A stretch of 64,000 nt of DNA, from the NCBI GenBank assembly GCA_041650805.1, contig JBAZKM010000009.1, forward strand, positions 33,261 to 97,260. The letters are read 5' to 3'. This document shows positions 1 to 9,422 of this stretch, one piece after another. This DNA is from Candidatus Omnitrophota bacterium (GTDB lineage: Bacteria > Omnitrophota > Gorgyraeia > 2-01-FULL-45-10). The position numbers and the translations under genes are program-made. Under the pieces are notes generated by a model. That model did not search any database and was not told the origin of the DNA. It was given only the letters and a program-made list of their open reading frames with translations. Within the stretch, counting starts at the first letter, position 1, and each line of letters opens with the position of its first letter.

Positions 1-1328
1 AACGGGCTCGCTACGAACCACAAAAGAGGTGAATTGAATATGAGAAGATATGAGAGCGCGGCCAGGATAACCGCCCGTATCACCCTGCGTTTCGAGACGC
101 GGTAGAGGGCGGCGAGGTTCTCTTTCCAGCCGCGGCTGGCGTACATCGCCTTTTGCGCTATCCTCTCCTCCATGATCTCGCTCATCTCCTCTATGCGGTT
201 CTCCCAGGTATTCTGCATTGCGGCCTCCTTGCCCCTGGAGGCCTCTTTTCCGTTCTCGCTTTTCATTATATCTTCTATACGGCGGGCAAAACCCTCGCCC
301 GAGCTTTCTATATGCACGATATCGCCGTACAGGCGGTTGAACTCCTCTATCTCCGGGAGGGCGGTGGAGATGACGGGCTTGCCCATCAGGAGATATTCGT
401 TCAGCTTTGTCGGATAGACGGTCCGGGTATATTCGTTTATCTTATAAGGGATCATGCATATGTCCATATTCTCTATGTAATCCGGCAGCTCATCGTGCCT
501 CTTCATCCCCAGGAGTATTATATTCTCCGGTTTGGCCTGGGCCGAATAGTTTACCTGGTCAGGTCCTATTAGTATTATCGACCATCCGGGCCTGAGGCGG
601 GCGAGCGATCCCAGAAGCTCGTAATCTATGTGCCGGTGGAGCCCGCCGACATAACAGACCCTGGCCCCCTTTACGCCTTTTAAGTCATCCGGCAGCTTTC
701 CGGCTGAAGGGCCGCCCTTCCTGTTGAAAAGCTCCCCCTTGACGCCGAACGGGAATATGTGGACATTCTTGTTGAGCTTCAGGCAATGCTCCTTCAGGAC
801 GATCCCCTGGGCGAATACGAGGTCGACCGCCTTCAATATCCCCTCTTCCGACTTACGGAGCTTCTCCTTATTCCTGACCAGCTCGCTGAAGTCGGCTATG
901 CAATAGTATATGGAGAGCTCGTGGTCAAGGTTGGTTATGAGGTTCAGGGCCGTGGCGGTGGGAAGGAACGTCCATATGATGGGATTGGTGAAGTCCGCCG
1001 CCTTCATCCACCTCTTGAGGACGGGCAGCATTATAAGGCGGTTGATGAATGAGGCGATCCTGGAGTACGGGAAAGGCAGTATGACCGGCGAATATACGAA
1101 AAGGTTCTCCCTCTCCTTCCGTATCCCCTTAAAAGATCGGAACCAGTTGGTGAGCCGCTTCCTTATCCTCGGCAGGTCCGAAAAGGTGGGCACACGTATG
1201 CCCGTATTCTCTATGAAGAGGACCTTGTTCCCCTCGCGGACAAAGGTCTCCATGATCTCCTGGTGCCCCTGCCACACGAAGTCCCAGTCAATAGAGGATA
1301 TGCATATTATGTTTTTATTATGTACCAT
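1..1328 (-). CDS. Glycosyltransferase, GT4-like (3' end cut by window edge)
   Basis: The frame is open from an ATG at 1328 to the first base of the window with no stop, giving 442 codons. The N-terminal half holds a glycosyltransferase-type acceptor domain beginning MVHNKNIICISSIDWDF. The C-terminal half has the GT-B donor-site pattern: a KPENIILLGMKRHDELPDYI segment, then PTKLNEYLLMGKPVISTALP. The family transfers sugars from nucleotide donors onto lipid-linked or surface glycans at the inner membrane. A hydrophobic stretch (AVILAALSYLLIF) near the edge suggests a C-terminal membrane anchor. It resembles the GT4 protein at 35682-36854, so the two may be paralogues. It has its own promoter and no clear Shine-Dalgarno sequence. 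Confidence 0.8.
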   Translation of the reverse strand, partial: MVHNKNIICISSIDWDFVWQGHQEIMETFVREGNKVLFIENTGIRVPTFSDLPRIRKRLTNWFRSFKGIRKERENLFVYSPVILPFPYSRIASFINRLIMLPVLKRWMKAADFTNPIIWTFLPTATALNLITNLDHELSIYYCIADFSELVRNKEKLRKSEEGILKAVDLVFAQGIVLKEHCLKLNKNVHIFPFGVKGELFNRKGGPSAGKLPDDLKGVKGARVCYVGGLHRHIDYELLGSLARLRPGWSIILIGPDQVNYSAQAKPENIILLGMKRHDELPDYIENMDICMIPYKINEYTRTVYPTKLNEYLLMGKPVISTALPEIEEFNRLYGDIVHIESSGEGFARRIEDIMKSENGKEASRGKEAAMQNTWENRIEEMSEIMEERIAQKAMYASRGWKENLAALYRVSKRRVIRAVILAALSYLLIFNSPLLWFVASP

Positions 1329-1355
1329 AGCTTATAATATTACTATAGACCATAT

Positions 1356-1384
1356 ATAATAACATAGCGGGACGGGGCTGACAA
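1356..1384 (-). promoter_or_regulatory. Sigma70-type promoter before the terminal glycosyltransferase
   Basis: Read on the minus strand, TTGTCA (1379-1384) is followed after 17 bases by TATTAT (1356-1361). Each hexamer matches the consensus at five of six positions. The predicted start near 1349 leaves a leader of about 20 bases before the ATG at 1328. It sits just downstream of the inverted repeat at 1411-1487, as expected for a new transcription unit. Confidence 0.5.
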
Positions 1385-1410
1385 CCTATAATTCAGGGCA
1401 GAGGAAAATA

Positions 1411-1487
1411 GGTCACCATGACACCTGTCACCACGTCACCAGTAAAAGCTTTTACTTGTGACCTTGTGACTTGGTGACCTGGTGACC
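1411..1487. repeat. Long imperfect inverted repeat built from GGTCACC-like blocks
   Basis: Two arms of about 38 bases meet at a perfect 16-bp palindrome, AGTAAAAGCTTTTACT (1441-1456). Each arm is made of iterated GTCAC/GTGAC blocks, and the 22 bases next to the centre pair at about 19 positions. It lies directly after the stop of the gene at 1499-3538 and before a promoter. It could act as a terminator or RNA-stabilising hairpin, or be a dispersed REP/MITE-like element; the sequence alone does not decide. Confidence 0.7.
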
Positions 1488-1498
1488 CTTGTCGGAAA

Positions 1499-3538
1499 TC
1501 AATGAACGGTTTTTACAATTGCCCTGCCCGTTAGGAGCTTGAAGAGGAAGCGCTCGAATTCGAAGGTGTTGCGGTACGGCACGTCCGTATAGAGGGAGGT
1601 GCTATTGAAGCTGTTCAGGAACGGGCGCATATCGCCATCCAGGTCCATGCAGCCCGACCTCTCCAGGATAGCGGATACGGCGCCGTAGTCGCTCTCCAGG
1701 AACTGTATGCGCGAAAAGAGACGCTCGCCCGAGGCGCCGTCGCCTGACCGGTAACTCAGGTATGATGCGCAGAAGAGGCACTCGATATAACCGTCCACCT
1801 CCCGGTCGATGACGGAGCCGATCTGAACCGCCTTCTCCCTGTCATCGGCGTTCACCTCGCTATAAGATACTATCTTATTTATCCAGTCCTTCATGTCCGG
1901 CGCATTCATGATCCATTTAAGGTCTTCGAGTTCGAGGCCCGGGAGGACGTAGTTAAGCAGGAACGGGCGTATGGCAAGCGCCCTGTCGAATAAGGCCTTT
2001 GCCGCCGGATAGTTTCGCTCTTTCAGTTTCGACATCGCGGCGCTGAATGTGCCGTCGAACCCGTCTGGGGCGGCACCTCCCTTTAACCGGTCATACGCGG
2101 GGAAGTTATTGGCCAGGCGGCCGCGCAGAAGGTCAAGCCGGATAGCGGCGATATTGGAGGCGACGAGGCCCGCTATTATGACCGCCGCGACGATCTCCCG
2201 CGCGATATTCCCCCTCACCGTCCTGCCGGGACCGGAAAAGAAGAGACGGTCGAACACCGACGCCGCAATGACGCAGAATGCCGGGGAGAGATATATGAAA
2301 TAACGGGAGGCGACGGGCTCGCGAAGGTTGATATATATGAAGCTCATCAGGTACCATGGCACGAATATAAGAAGCCCTTTATGCTCTTTTACCGAATCCC
2401 TGAAAAATACGTAAAGCATCCCGATCGCCAGGGACAGATAGAAGAACCCCGGCGCAAGCGATACAAAATAGTAAGGACGGGACGGATCGTTCGAGAGGAC
2501 GGCGCGGACCGGTCCCAGGAACGATGCGACCATGCCGGCGAACGGGAGGATGACATTATACGGCAGGAGGATATTACGTATATCTTTTGAGGATATCGAG
2601 AAATAGAAGATGATAAACAGCGCGGCGGCTATCGCGCAGGCCGTGTTCCGGCGGCCGGACTTCTTCTCCCACTGTAACCTCAGCGCCGGGCCGGTCAGGA
2701 TCAATGCCGCCAGGCCCGCGGCGAAAAATAGCGCATATGATAAGGCGCTCCTCCCTCCGGCCAGGTATATGTTCATCCTGTCGTCGCCTCCGTAGACGAG
2801 GGCGAATAGCGGATAGACGAGATACGTTATGAATAGAGGAGACCATAGGCGGAACTTTCGCGCCCGTTCCTCCCCGCCTCTTGAAGATACGGCTATATGA
2901 AACAACAGCAGGACCGGCAGCATCAATATGCTGGCCCTCGCGAATGAGGCGGCGAGATTCGCGGCTATCGTCATGGCATAATACGCGCGGCCGTCCCTCC
3001 TCCCGTCCATGATGGTGCCCGTCTTCAGATAAAGGCTCAATACCAAAAGCATAAAAAAGACCGTGACGAGGTGCTGGAAGGCCATCGGCCATATATACGC
3101 GCCGAAGTGTATATAAAGGCCGAGGAATATGATCGCGGAGAATGTGCTCTTCCGCCACCCGAGCCCCATATTCCTGCATAATGAAAATAAGAGGAACGAG
3201 CCGAACGCATGGAATAGGAGCGAAACGGATACGAATCCGGAAGGCGACGGACCGAAGAGATTCAGGCAAAGGACGGTATATGCCTTCAGGACGGCCGGCC
3301 CGTACAGGGCGGGCGCCGGGTCGAGTATGAACTTGGCTATACCCAATGGCGACATATCCCGGATTGCCCGGAATACCGCCGGGATGAACCAGAGGAGGTC
3401 CTCCTCAAAGGAGATATTCGATACGGCCCCGGAGAGGAACCTCAACCACAGGACGGCCGCAAAGACCGATAGGCCGATGTAGATGTAAAGGGATTGGTCC
3501 CCACGGGCAGTCTCATCATTATCCGGATATCGCTTCAC
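1499..3538 (-). CDS. Polytopic membrane protein with C-terminal TPR-like segment
   Basis: A 679-residue protein starting at a GTG (3538) preceded by AGGAG. Residues 20-480 hold roughly a dozen hydrophobic segments (for example LYIYIGLSVFAAVLWL and ALFFAAGLAALILTG). After the last one a soluble tail of about 190 residues contains a TPR-like stretch (NYPAAKALFDRALAIRP). The charged first loop after helix 1 (ISFEEDLLW) and the overall plan recall GT-C glycosyltransferases, which use polyprenyl-phosphate sugars on the outer face of the membrane. I see no diagnostic motif that proves catalysis. A role as polymerase or glycan-modifying transferase is inference from position between glycosyltransferase and ABC genes. 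Confidence 0.6.
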   Translation of the reverse strand: MKRYPDNDETARGDQSLYIYIGLSVFAAVLWLRFLSGAVSNISFEEDLLWFIPAVFRAIRDMSPLGIAKFILDPAPALYGPAVLKAYTVLCLNLFGPSPSGFVSVSLLFHAFGSFLLFSLCRNMGLGWRKSTFSAIIFLGLYIHFGAYIWPMAFQHLVTVFFMLLVLSLYLKTGTIMDGRRDGRAYYAMTIAANLAASFARASILMLPVLLLFHIAVSSRGGEERARKFRLWSPLFITYLVYPLFALVYGGDDRMNIYLAGGRSALSYALFFAAGLAALILTGPALRLQWEKKSGRRNTACAIAAALFIIFYFSISSKDIRNILLPYNVILPFAGMVASFLGPVRAVLSNDPSRPYYFVSLAPGFFYLSLAIGMLYVFFRDSVKEHKGLLIFVPWYLMSFIYINLREPVASRYFIYLSPAFCVIAASVFDRLFFSGPGRTVRGNIAREIVAAVIIAGLVASNIAAIRLDLLRGRLANNFPAYDRLKGGAAPDGFDGTFSAAMSKLKERNYPAAKALFDRALAIRPFLLNYVLPGLELEDLKWIMNAPDMKDWINKIVSYSEVNADDREKAVQIGSVIDREVDGYIECLFCASYLSYRSGDGASGERLFSRIQFLESDYGAVSAILERSGCMDLDGDMRPFLNSFNSTSLYTDVPYRNTFEFERFLFKLLTGRAIVKTVH

Positions 3539-3550
3539 GGTCTTTCGCTC

Positions 3551-5248
3551 CTATCGTTCACCCGGCCCAGGCATGATATACGCCTTTCCGAATTTCTCGA
3601 TATCATAGATATGCGCCCCTTCTGCGGACAGCGCTTCAGTATATGGAAGTATATAATTATCATACCTGATCTGCATATTGGTCCCTTTTCCTGTATCGGT
3701 GGCCAGCCGATGCGAAACGAATACGCGGTCTATCCTGTCCGGCCGCAATCCGTTATAATCGGAGCTGCCGAACCTGCCGAACGGCGGGATCTCCCAGATA
3801 TCGTATACCCTGTCTAGCGGCACGCTCATGAATGCGCCTATGAAGGCGCTCTCCAGGGCCATTATCCCTTTGGCGGGCCGGGCCAGCTCTTCGAGCGTCC
3901 TGAATGAGGCACCGATAGAATACGGCCTCGTCTCCATGATACGCACATCTCTGTGCCGTACATCTTCGGCCAGGTCACCGGTTATCTTTGACCAGTGGAT
4001 AGGGCCGTTAGAAAAGAATATCAATAAGAGGGGCAGGATGAGGTGACCGTACCTCGTGGAGACGCCCCTGAAAAGATTTCCATACCACGACGCGCCAAGG
4101 ATGAAGACCGGTATGACAGCGCCCATATAGTGCGCGCTGGGCGAGGATAGCGCGTGAGACAGGAGTAAAAGGATATTCCCGGCCAGGAAGAGCCGCATGC
4201 CGTCATCCCTAGAGGCGCGGACCGCGCCGTACAGGATGAGGCCCAGGAGAGGGACGGTCACCGCCCCGGCCGCGGAGTAAAATAACCACAGATGCCCGGA
4301 CGGCTTCGAGTAATAGAAAGGGGGCAGCATCGTCAGGCTGGCTATGGTGCAGAATGCGCCTTTTATGTTCTCGGCCAGTTGGCGTGCCACGAATCCCGGA
4401 TTTGCGAATACGGCCCCTAACATATCGGTGGCGCCTCCGAAAAGCTCGTGATTGGTAAAATAGAAGTCCTTGTTATGAAAACTTCCGTATCTATGAAATA
4501 TATACTGGAAATTGCTGTCCTGTATAAAGGCGGCGTCGGCCAGGGACTTGCCGTTACCGGGGAACCAGGCGGCGCTCGAAAACCATATATTGTTCCATGG
4601 GTGCGGCGATTGCGCTACCTTGAACCATAGGAGCAGCAATATGGCAATGAAGAGAGGCCAGTCTGCCGGCCCGGGCCTGAGAGCGCGTATAAGGGAATTG
4701 AAGCCGGACCTTCTCAGGGCCCGAAGGATATCCCAGAAGATGAAGATACCGACGAGTAAAAGATAGTTATACCGTATCATGTATGCGAAGAGGAGAAGAG
4801 CATATGAGAGGGCCATCCTCGATCTCTTCGTCGCATCACCCCTCGCCACTACCGCAAGGCATGCCGACGCGAGGGCCAGCTGCTGAGTATGCGGCTCGGC
4901 CATCTGGAAGAACGGCATCCACAGTACGAAGGCAAATGAAGCGCCGACGAGCCCGGCATATCGTTTGAATAAAGCGATGAATGATACTGCCGCTATCATG
5001 AACGTGACGCAGTATTCGACGATGACCTCTAACGGATATCCCATCCACCTGAAGAGGTTCAGATAAAGTATATAGAGAGGACTCCTGTCGACGACGATAA
5101 ATTTGCCCGTCTCGGCGAAGATGCGCGCGAAGAGCCAGTATCCCCAACTTTCGCCGCCCGGTTCCCAACGGGCGAATAGAGTAAACGCTATGCCCGAAAG
5201 CGCCAGTATGGCGGCGTAAATTATATGCCGGGTCATGCGCGTATCCAT
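3551..5248 (-). CDS. Polytopic membrane protein, GT-C-like
   Basis: This 565-residue protein has about ten hydrophobic segments in residues 10-400, followed by a soluble C-terminal domain of about 150 residues. The first periplasmic loop contains acidic residues (WEPGGESWGYWLFARIF) and a second loop has VVDRSPLYILYLNLF, a layout common in GT-C enzymes such as ArnT/PMT-type transferases. The start at 5248 lies two bases before the stop of the ABC transporter gene, so it is translated in the same operon. Family membership is inferred from topology; the substrate is unknown. Confidence 0.6.
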   Translation of the reverse strand: MDTRMTRHIIYAAILALSGIAFTLFARWEPGGESWGYWLFARIFAETGKFIVVDRSPLYILYLNLFRWMGYPLEVIVEYCVTFMIAAVSFIALFKRYAGLVGASFAFVLWMPFFQMAEPHTQQLALASACLAVVARGDATKRSRMALSYALLLFAYMIRYNYLLLVGIFIFWDILRALRRSGFNSLIRALRPGPADWPLFIAILLLLWFKVAQSPHPWNNIWFSSAAWFPGNGKSLADAAFIQDSNFQYIFHRYGSFHNKDFYFTNHELFGGATDMLGAVFANPGFVARQLAENIKGAFCTIASLTMLPPFYYSKPSGHLWLFYSAAGAVTVPLLGLILYGAVRASRDDGMRLFLAGNILLLLSHALSSPSAHYMGAVIPVFILGASWYGNLFRGVSTRYGHLILPLLLIFFSNGPIHWSKITGDLAEDVRHRDVRIMETRPYSIGASFRTLEELARPAKGIMALESAFIGAFMSVPLDRVYDIWEIPPFGRFGSSDYNGLRPDRIDRVFVSHRLATDTGKGTNMQIRYDNYILPYTEALSAEGAHIYDIEKFGKAYIMPGPGER

Positions 5249-5249
5249 A

Positions 5250-7022
5250 TTATACCGTCTCCAATAGCTGCAGTTTGACCATACGGTTGAAATAGCCGTT
5301 CGCCCTGACCAGGTCCGTGTAGGAACCCTCTTCGACTACACGCCCCTTCTTAAGCACATATATGTAATCGGCATTCACGATCGTAGAGAGGCGATGCGCT
5401 ATGACGGCTATCGTCGTCTCCCTGGAGATCGCCTCGATCGCCTCCTGTATGAGACGTTCCGAAGATGTGTCGAGGGCGCTCGTCGCCTCATCCAATATCA
5501 GCAGTTCCGGCCTCCGGAGGATGGCCCGGGCGAGCGCAACGCGCTGGACCTGGCCGCCGGACAACCGGACGCCGCGGTCCCCCACTACGGTATTATAGCC
5601 GCCGGGCAGCTGCCGGATGAATTCATCGGCATTTGCCTGACGGCAGGCATGCGCGATCTGGTCTTCGGTCGCAGATCCCGAGGCCCAGAGGAGATTATCC
5701 CTTATGGTCATATTGAAGAGGGCGCTCTCCTGCGGCACGTATCCTATCCTCTGCCTGTATGTACGGATATCTATATCCGAAAGCGGCCTTCCGTCGAGAG
5801 CTACGCGTCCCGCGGAGGGTTCGTGAAACCCCATGATTATATCTATAAGCGTTGACTTGCCTGCCCCGGATTCTCCTACGAAGGCGATCATGCTCCCTTT
5901 AGGGATGCGGATATTTACATCCGTCAGGACCGGTTCCTCATGGTTGGGATAAGCGAAGGAGAGGCCTTCTACGGTCAGCTCGCGCGAAAATCCCGTAAAT
6001 GGCACTGCCCCGGATATCTGCACCAGCTCCCGGGCACGGCCTCTCAGCGCATTCACCTGTTCATAACTCGGGAAGAAGTTCTCTACGGAATTCTTCTCCG
6101 TGGCCAGACTTCCGATAGTCGAGGCGACCTGCAGCAGGGCAAAGAGCATCACCGTCACCTCCGATAAGGGCACGCCGAACCTGCGGGCGGCGATAAGGGC
6201 TATGACAAGGGCTACTATACCCAGCGGACGATAGAGGAGCGGTATCGATATGTTCAGGACCTGCGACCTCAGTGTCGCGCGCCTGTGCGCATCGAACGCC
6301 TCCCCTACCTTGCGGGCGTTCTTATCCTGGTTGCCGAACCCCAGGACCACCTTGGCTAAAGAGACGCTCTCCTGGACTGCCGACATGAGGGCGTTCGCAG
6401 TAGCGGTATTCGCTTTCCCGAACCTGTAGCTGAGCCTGCCGGCCATGATAAAAGGGAGCGAAAATAAGACCGCCGAGGCCAGGCTGATAACCGTGACAGG
6501 CCATGATATGCATAAAGGCACCGCCAGATAGAAAACCAGCTGCAATATATGCGAAAAGAACATGGCCATGGCGCCGAAGGCGTCCCCTACTACGGTTAGC
6601 TCCCTGCTGAACGTATTCAGCAGGACCCCCTGTGTGTTAGCGGTAAAAAAATGCCATCGCGCATTGAAAAAATCTTCGAACGCGCCGACCATCATATCCC
6701 GCACCACCGCATATTTCGTCTTCAGGATCGAGTGCATGGCGAAGACCTGAAAGAGGCCGCTCGCTATAACAAAGACCAGAAATACCACGAGCCAGTTGCC
6801 AAGCGTCCGAGGGTATCCCAGGAAAGTCAGTATGTACACGGCCTTGCCCGTAAGCGGACTTATCCCCTGGAGGTCCGGATGCATGAAGAGGTCCACTATC
6901 GGGCCTACGGCAAAGAGAGAGAGGGCGCTCGATATCCCCACGGCCAGCAGGAGCAGCGTATTAGCGCCCAGAAGGACCGGGAATTTTTTGCATATCTCAT
7001 GTATGAATTTAAATGCTCTCAT
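5250..7022 (-). CDS. ABC transporter, fused membrane and ATPase domains (MsbA-type)
   Basis: A 590-residue half-transporter. The N-terminal 310 residues carry about six transmembrane segments of the exporter fold. The ATPase domain follows, with Walker A GESGAGKST near residue 382, signature LSGGQVQRVALARA near 487, Walker B LLILDEATSALD near 507 and H-loop AHRLST near 542. All key motifs are intact, so it should work as a homodimer. The family exports lipids, lipid-linked glycans or peptides across the inner membrane. Its place in a glycan locus that lacks a Wzx-type flippase makes it the best candidate exporter, but that is inference. Confidence 0.93.
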   Translation of the reverse strand: MRAFKFIHEICKKFPVLLGANTLLLLAVGISSALSLFAVGPIVDLFMHPDLQGISPLTGKAVYILTFLGYPRTLGNWLVVFLVFVIASGLFQVFAMHSILKTKYAVVRDMMVGAFEDFFNARWHFFTANTQGVLLNTFSRELTVVGDAFGAMAMFFSHILQLVFYLAVPLCISWPVTVISLASAVLFSLPFIMAGRLSYRFGKANTATANALMSAVQESVSLAKVVLGFGNQDKNARKVGEAFDAHRRATLRSQVLNISIPLLYRPLGIVALVIALIAARRFGVPLSEVTVMLFALLQVASTIGSLATEKNSVENFFPSYEQVNALRGRARELVQISGAVPFTGFSRELTVEGLSFAYPNHEEPVLTDVNIRIPKGSMIAFVGESGAGKSTLIDIIMGFHEPSAGRVALDGRPLSDIDIRTYRQRIGYVPQESALFNMTIRDNLLWASGSATEDQIAHACRQANADEFIRQLPGGYNTVVGDRGVRLSGGQVQRVALARAILRRPELLILDEATSALDTSSERLIQEAIEAISRETTIAVIAHRLSTIVNADYIYVLKKGRVVEEGSYTDLVRANGYFNRMVKLQLLETV

Positions 7023-7027
7023 ATAGA

Positions 7028-8269
7028 TTATTGGTCTAACAGACCCCTGTTATCCCTTAGAAATTGCGCACCTACCCTTGCCAGAGAGACCCCGTTCGGC
7101 TGGTACGACCTGAAGACCTTCCAGAAACGCGCCTGCAGTTCGTCATCCTCCGGGGCGGGGGTCCATCTCTTATCGAGCCTGGCATCCATCTCCGTCGCAA
7201 GATCCGATATCTCGCCGGCTGTGTTGTCGATCACCTCTATGCCGTTCTTTTCATAGTCGCTTGTATACAAAAAGGATGCGGCGCCGGATCCGAATATCTC
7301 CCTGAATGTCATAAGACGCTTCTCTTTACGCAGCCATAATTTTTTGAATATATAAAGATCTGACGGGCTGGCTGTATGCATATAGCCTACGGGCAGAAAG
7401 TTGACATACGCTATGGGGGTCCTGAATATCCTGGGGACCTCAAGATAACCGGCGGTGGAGCCCAGGAAGAACCTGCATCGCGACGGAAGAAATATATCCA
7501 TAAAATCGCTGCGATATCCGGAGGCATAATCTATTATGCGCCCGTTCCCGGTCTTTATGGGATCCTCCACAACGGCGCCCATCCTTACGGCATAATACCC
7601 CCCGGCCGCCAGGCGCTCCATGGCCGGAAGATATGTCTTTATATCCGAATTCCTGTGGTCGTGGTATGTCCAGTAAGTGGTCGGATAGACGGTATCGAGA
7701 TAAGCCGTATCCCTGGAATGGAAACAGACGAAGGCGCCGTCCCCGGGTATACCCATCCTGCGAAGCGCTGAATATCCTCTCGATTCCTCTTCCGCCGTGA
7801 ACCGCAGATGCGGTTTCGTCTTATAGATGAGGGCATGACTGTCGTAGATCTTGTGGAGGGAGATATCGTGATGCCTCCATCCGGGTATCCACCTGTTCGC
7901 CTGATGCAGGTAATAGATAAGGGACGAGACCGGCAATAGCCGCTTCCACATCCGCGCAAGCTGACGGTTACATACAGATCTCTGGAAATAAAAGAGATCG
8001 ACGGTACGAGGCCCTTTATGCCAGAGGCCGGCGTCCCTTTCGCAGAGATATATCTCTGTATTGGCGGCAAAGTGGCCTATGCGGGGACTGAACAAAAATC
8101 CGAAGCGTATGACCGCCCATGGCCGCACGATGCGCACGACCAGGATGGCCGGTATGCATATCAGGAAGAGAGGAACGCACAAAACATACAATATCCTGTC
8201 ACGTGTCTGACGGAATATGTGCCCTGCCCTCCCCCTGCGCAATCTGTCTATTATCTTCTTCATCGCCAT
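7028..8269 (-). CDS. TIGR04372-family glycosyltransferase
   Basis: About 413 residues. The C-terminal part carries the pattern I associate with TIGR04372 proteins: YYAVRMGAVVEDP, then IIDYASGYRSDFMDIFLP, then CRFFLGSTAGYLEVPRIF. One hydrophobic segment near residues 25-48 (LYVLCVPLFLICIPAILVV) would anchor it to the membrane. An upstream TTG is possible, but the ATG at 8269 overlaps the stop of the sulfurylase gene as TGATG, which indicates translational coupling and is preferred. The family is found in surface-polysaccharide loci; donor and acceptor are unknown. Confidence 0.7.
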   Translation of the reverse strand: MAMKKIIDRLRRGRAGHIFRQTRDRILYVLCVPLFLICIPAILVVRIVRPWAVIRFGFLFSPRIGHFAANTEIYLCERDAGLWHKGPRTVDLFYFQRSVCNRQLARMWKRLLPVSSLIYYLHQANRWIPGWRHHDISLHKIYDSHALIYKTKPHLRFTAEEESRGYSALRRMGIPGDGAFVCFHSRDTAYLDTVYPTTYWTYHDHRNSDIKTYLPAMERLAAGGYYAVRMGAVVEDPIKTGNGRIIDYASGYRSDFMDIFLPSRCRFFLGSTAGYLEVPRIFRTPIAYVNFLPVGYMHTASPSDLYIFKKLWLRKEKRLMTFREIFGSGAASFLYTSDYEKNGIEVIDNTAGEISDLATEMDARLDKRWTPAPEDDELQARFWKVFRSYQPNGVSLARVGAQFLRDNRGLLDQ

Positions 8270-9408
8270 CAATAGAATATCTTTGCGTTCTTCTCCAGCA
8301 TCCCGACGAGGAGGTCCCGGACATCTTTGCCTATGACGGCGTCCAGCTCCTCGTGTCTCTTCTCCATGAGGTATCGCCTGACGTCGCGGCCGTTCAGATG
8401 CCTTATGTCGTCTCCCGTGTGCCGGCAGAAGACCTCGGTCGTCACCTTATTGCATACCTTGCAGAATACCGGTTCCGCTATAGGTAATACGCTTATATCC
8501 AGTCCCTTCAGCTCCTCGAATATCTTCTGGGAACCGTATTTGGGATAATATCTGCCGACCCCGGCATGGTCGCGCCCTATGATGACATGGGTGAAACCGT
8601 AATTCTGCAGCATCGTCGCCTGCAGGAACGCCTCTTTCGGGCCGGCGTAGATCGGCGGTATCATGAGGTTATTGAGAAATACACGCCCCTTCGGATAAGA
8701 CCCCGATATCAGGTGCTCGTAGATATCGAATACGACGTCCGGCAGGAAGCTGCCTTCGACCTGGGCCCCGGTTATGACATTGATACCGAGCATATCGGTG
8801 ACATCAAGCGCCAGGCCGTGAAGATGCTGATGGCCTATATGGCATACGTTCCTGGTAGAGAAAGCGGTAAAGGCCTTCTTGCCCGTCGCTTTCAACCAGC
8901 CCCTGCACTCCCTGGGTGTGCGGAAGTGGCGGTGGGTGGCCATACCTGACCTGGACAGGAATATCTTCCCTCCTATACAGGTCCCCTCTTTTTTCATGGC
9001 GTGCCGTACGCCCGGATGGTCCCGGTCTGCGGTCCCGAAAACATTCCTGCAGAACTTCTCGTTGTCTATCACGAAGACGCTCTCTACCTCCATCATGCCT
9101 ATAACGACACCGTCCGGGCCGCACAAAGCGACCTTATCCCCTTCGGGAGGCGCCTCTACCCTGAGGAGCACAGGTATCGTCCATGCATGCCCTGACGGCA
9201 ATGTGCTGGAGAGCGTGACGCTATTATATTCGATCTCTGTCATAAAGCCCTCGAGAGGGCTGTAACAACCGGCGGCCAGGTTCTGCATATTTATGATATC
9301 GTCCGGTGATATATATTTCTTGTCCCTTACCTTGTCCAGCCGCGCGGACAATTCCTTGTCATCGATGAGCCGGTCGACCAGTTTTCCGCCATATGCAGAG
9401 ATGGGCAT
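8269..9408 (-). CDS. sat: ATP sulfurylase (sulfate adenylyltransferase)
   Basis: It makes adenosine 5'-phosphosulfate from ATP and sulfate. The 379-residue length fits monofunctional Sat once the start is set at 9408; a longer frame would run into the upstream gene. The nucleotide-binding motif near residue 181 reads STRNVCHIGH; T, R, N and both His match the usual QTRNPxHxxH, but Gln and Pro are replaced. The second motif GRDHAGVG near 276 is canonical, as is YAGPKEA. A Cys pattern (CKVCNK...CRH) follows. APS kinase at 19657-20208 and a sulfotransferase at 22794-24176 complete a PAPS route, so the likely purpose is sulfation rather than sulfate reduction. Confidence 0.9.
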   Translation of the reverse strand: MPISAYGGKLVDRLIDDKELSARLDKVRDKKYISPDDIINMQNLAAGCYSPLEGFMTEIEYNSVTLSSTLPSGHAWTIPVLLRVEAPPEGDKVALCGPDGVVIGMMEVESVFVIDNEKFCRNVFGTADRDHPGVRHAMKKEGTCIGGKIFLSRSGMATHRHFRTPRECRGWLKATGKKAFTAFSTRNVCHIGHQHLHGLALDVTDMLGINVITGAQVEGSFLPDVVFDIYEHLISGSYPKGRVFLNNLMIPPIYAGPKEAFLQATMLQNYGFTHVIIGRDHAGVGRYYPKYGSQKIFEELKGLDISVLPIAEPVFCKVCNKVTTEVFCRHTGDDIRHLNGRDVRRYLMEKRHEELDAVIGKDVRDLLVGMLEKNAKIFY

Positions 9409-9422
9409 GATACAGACCTTCC

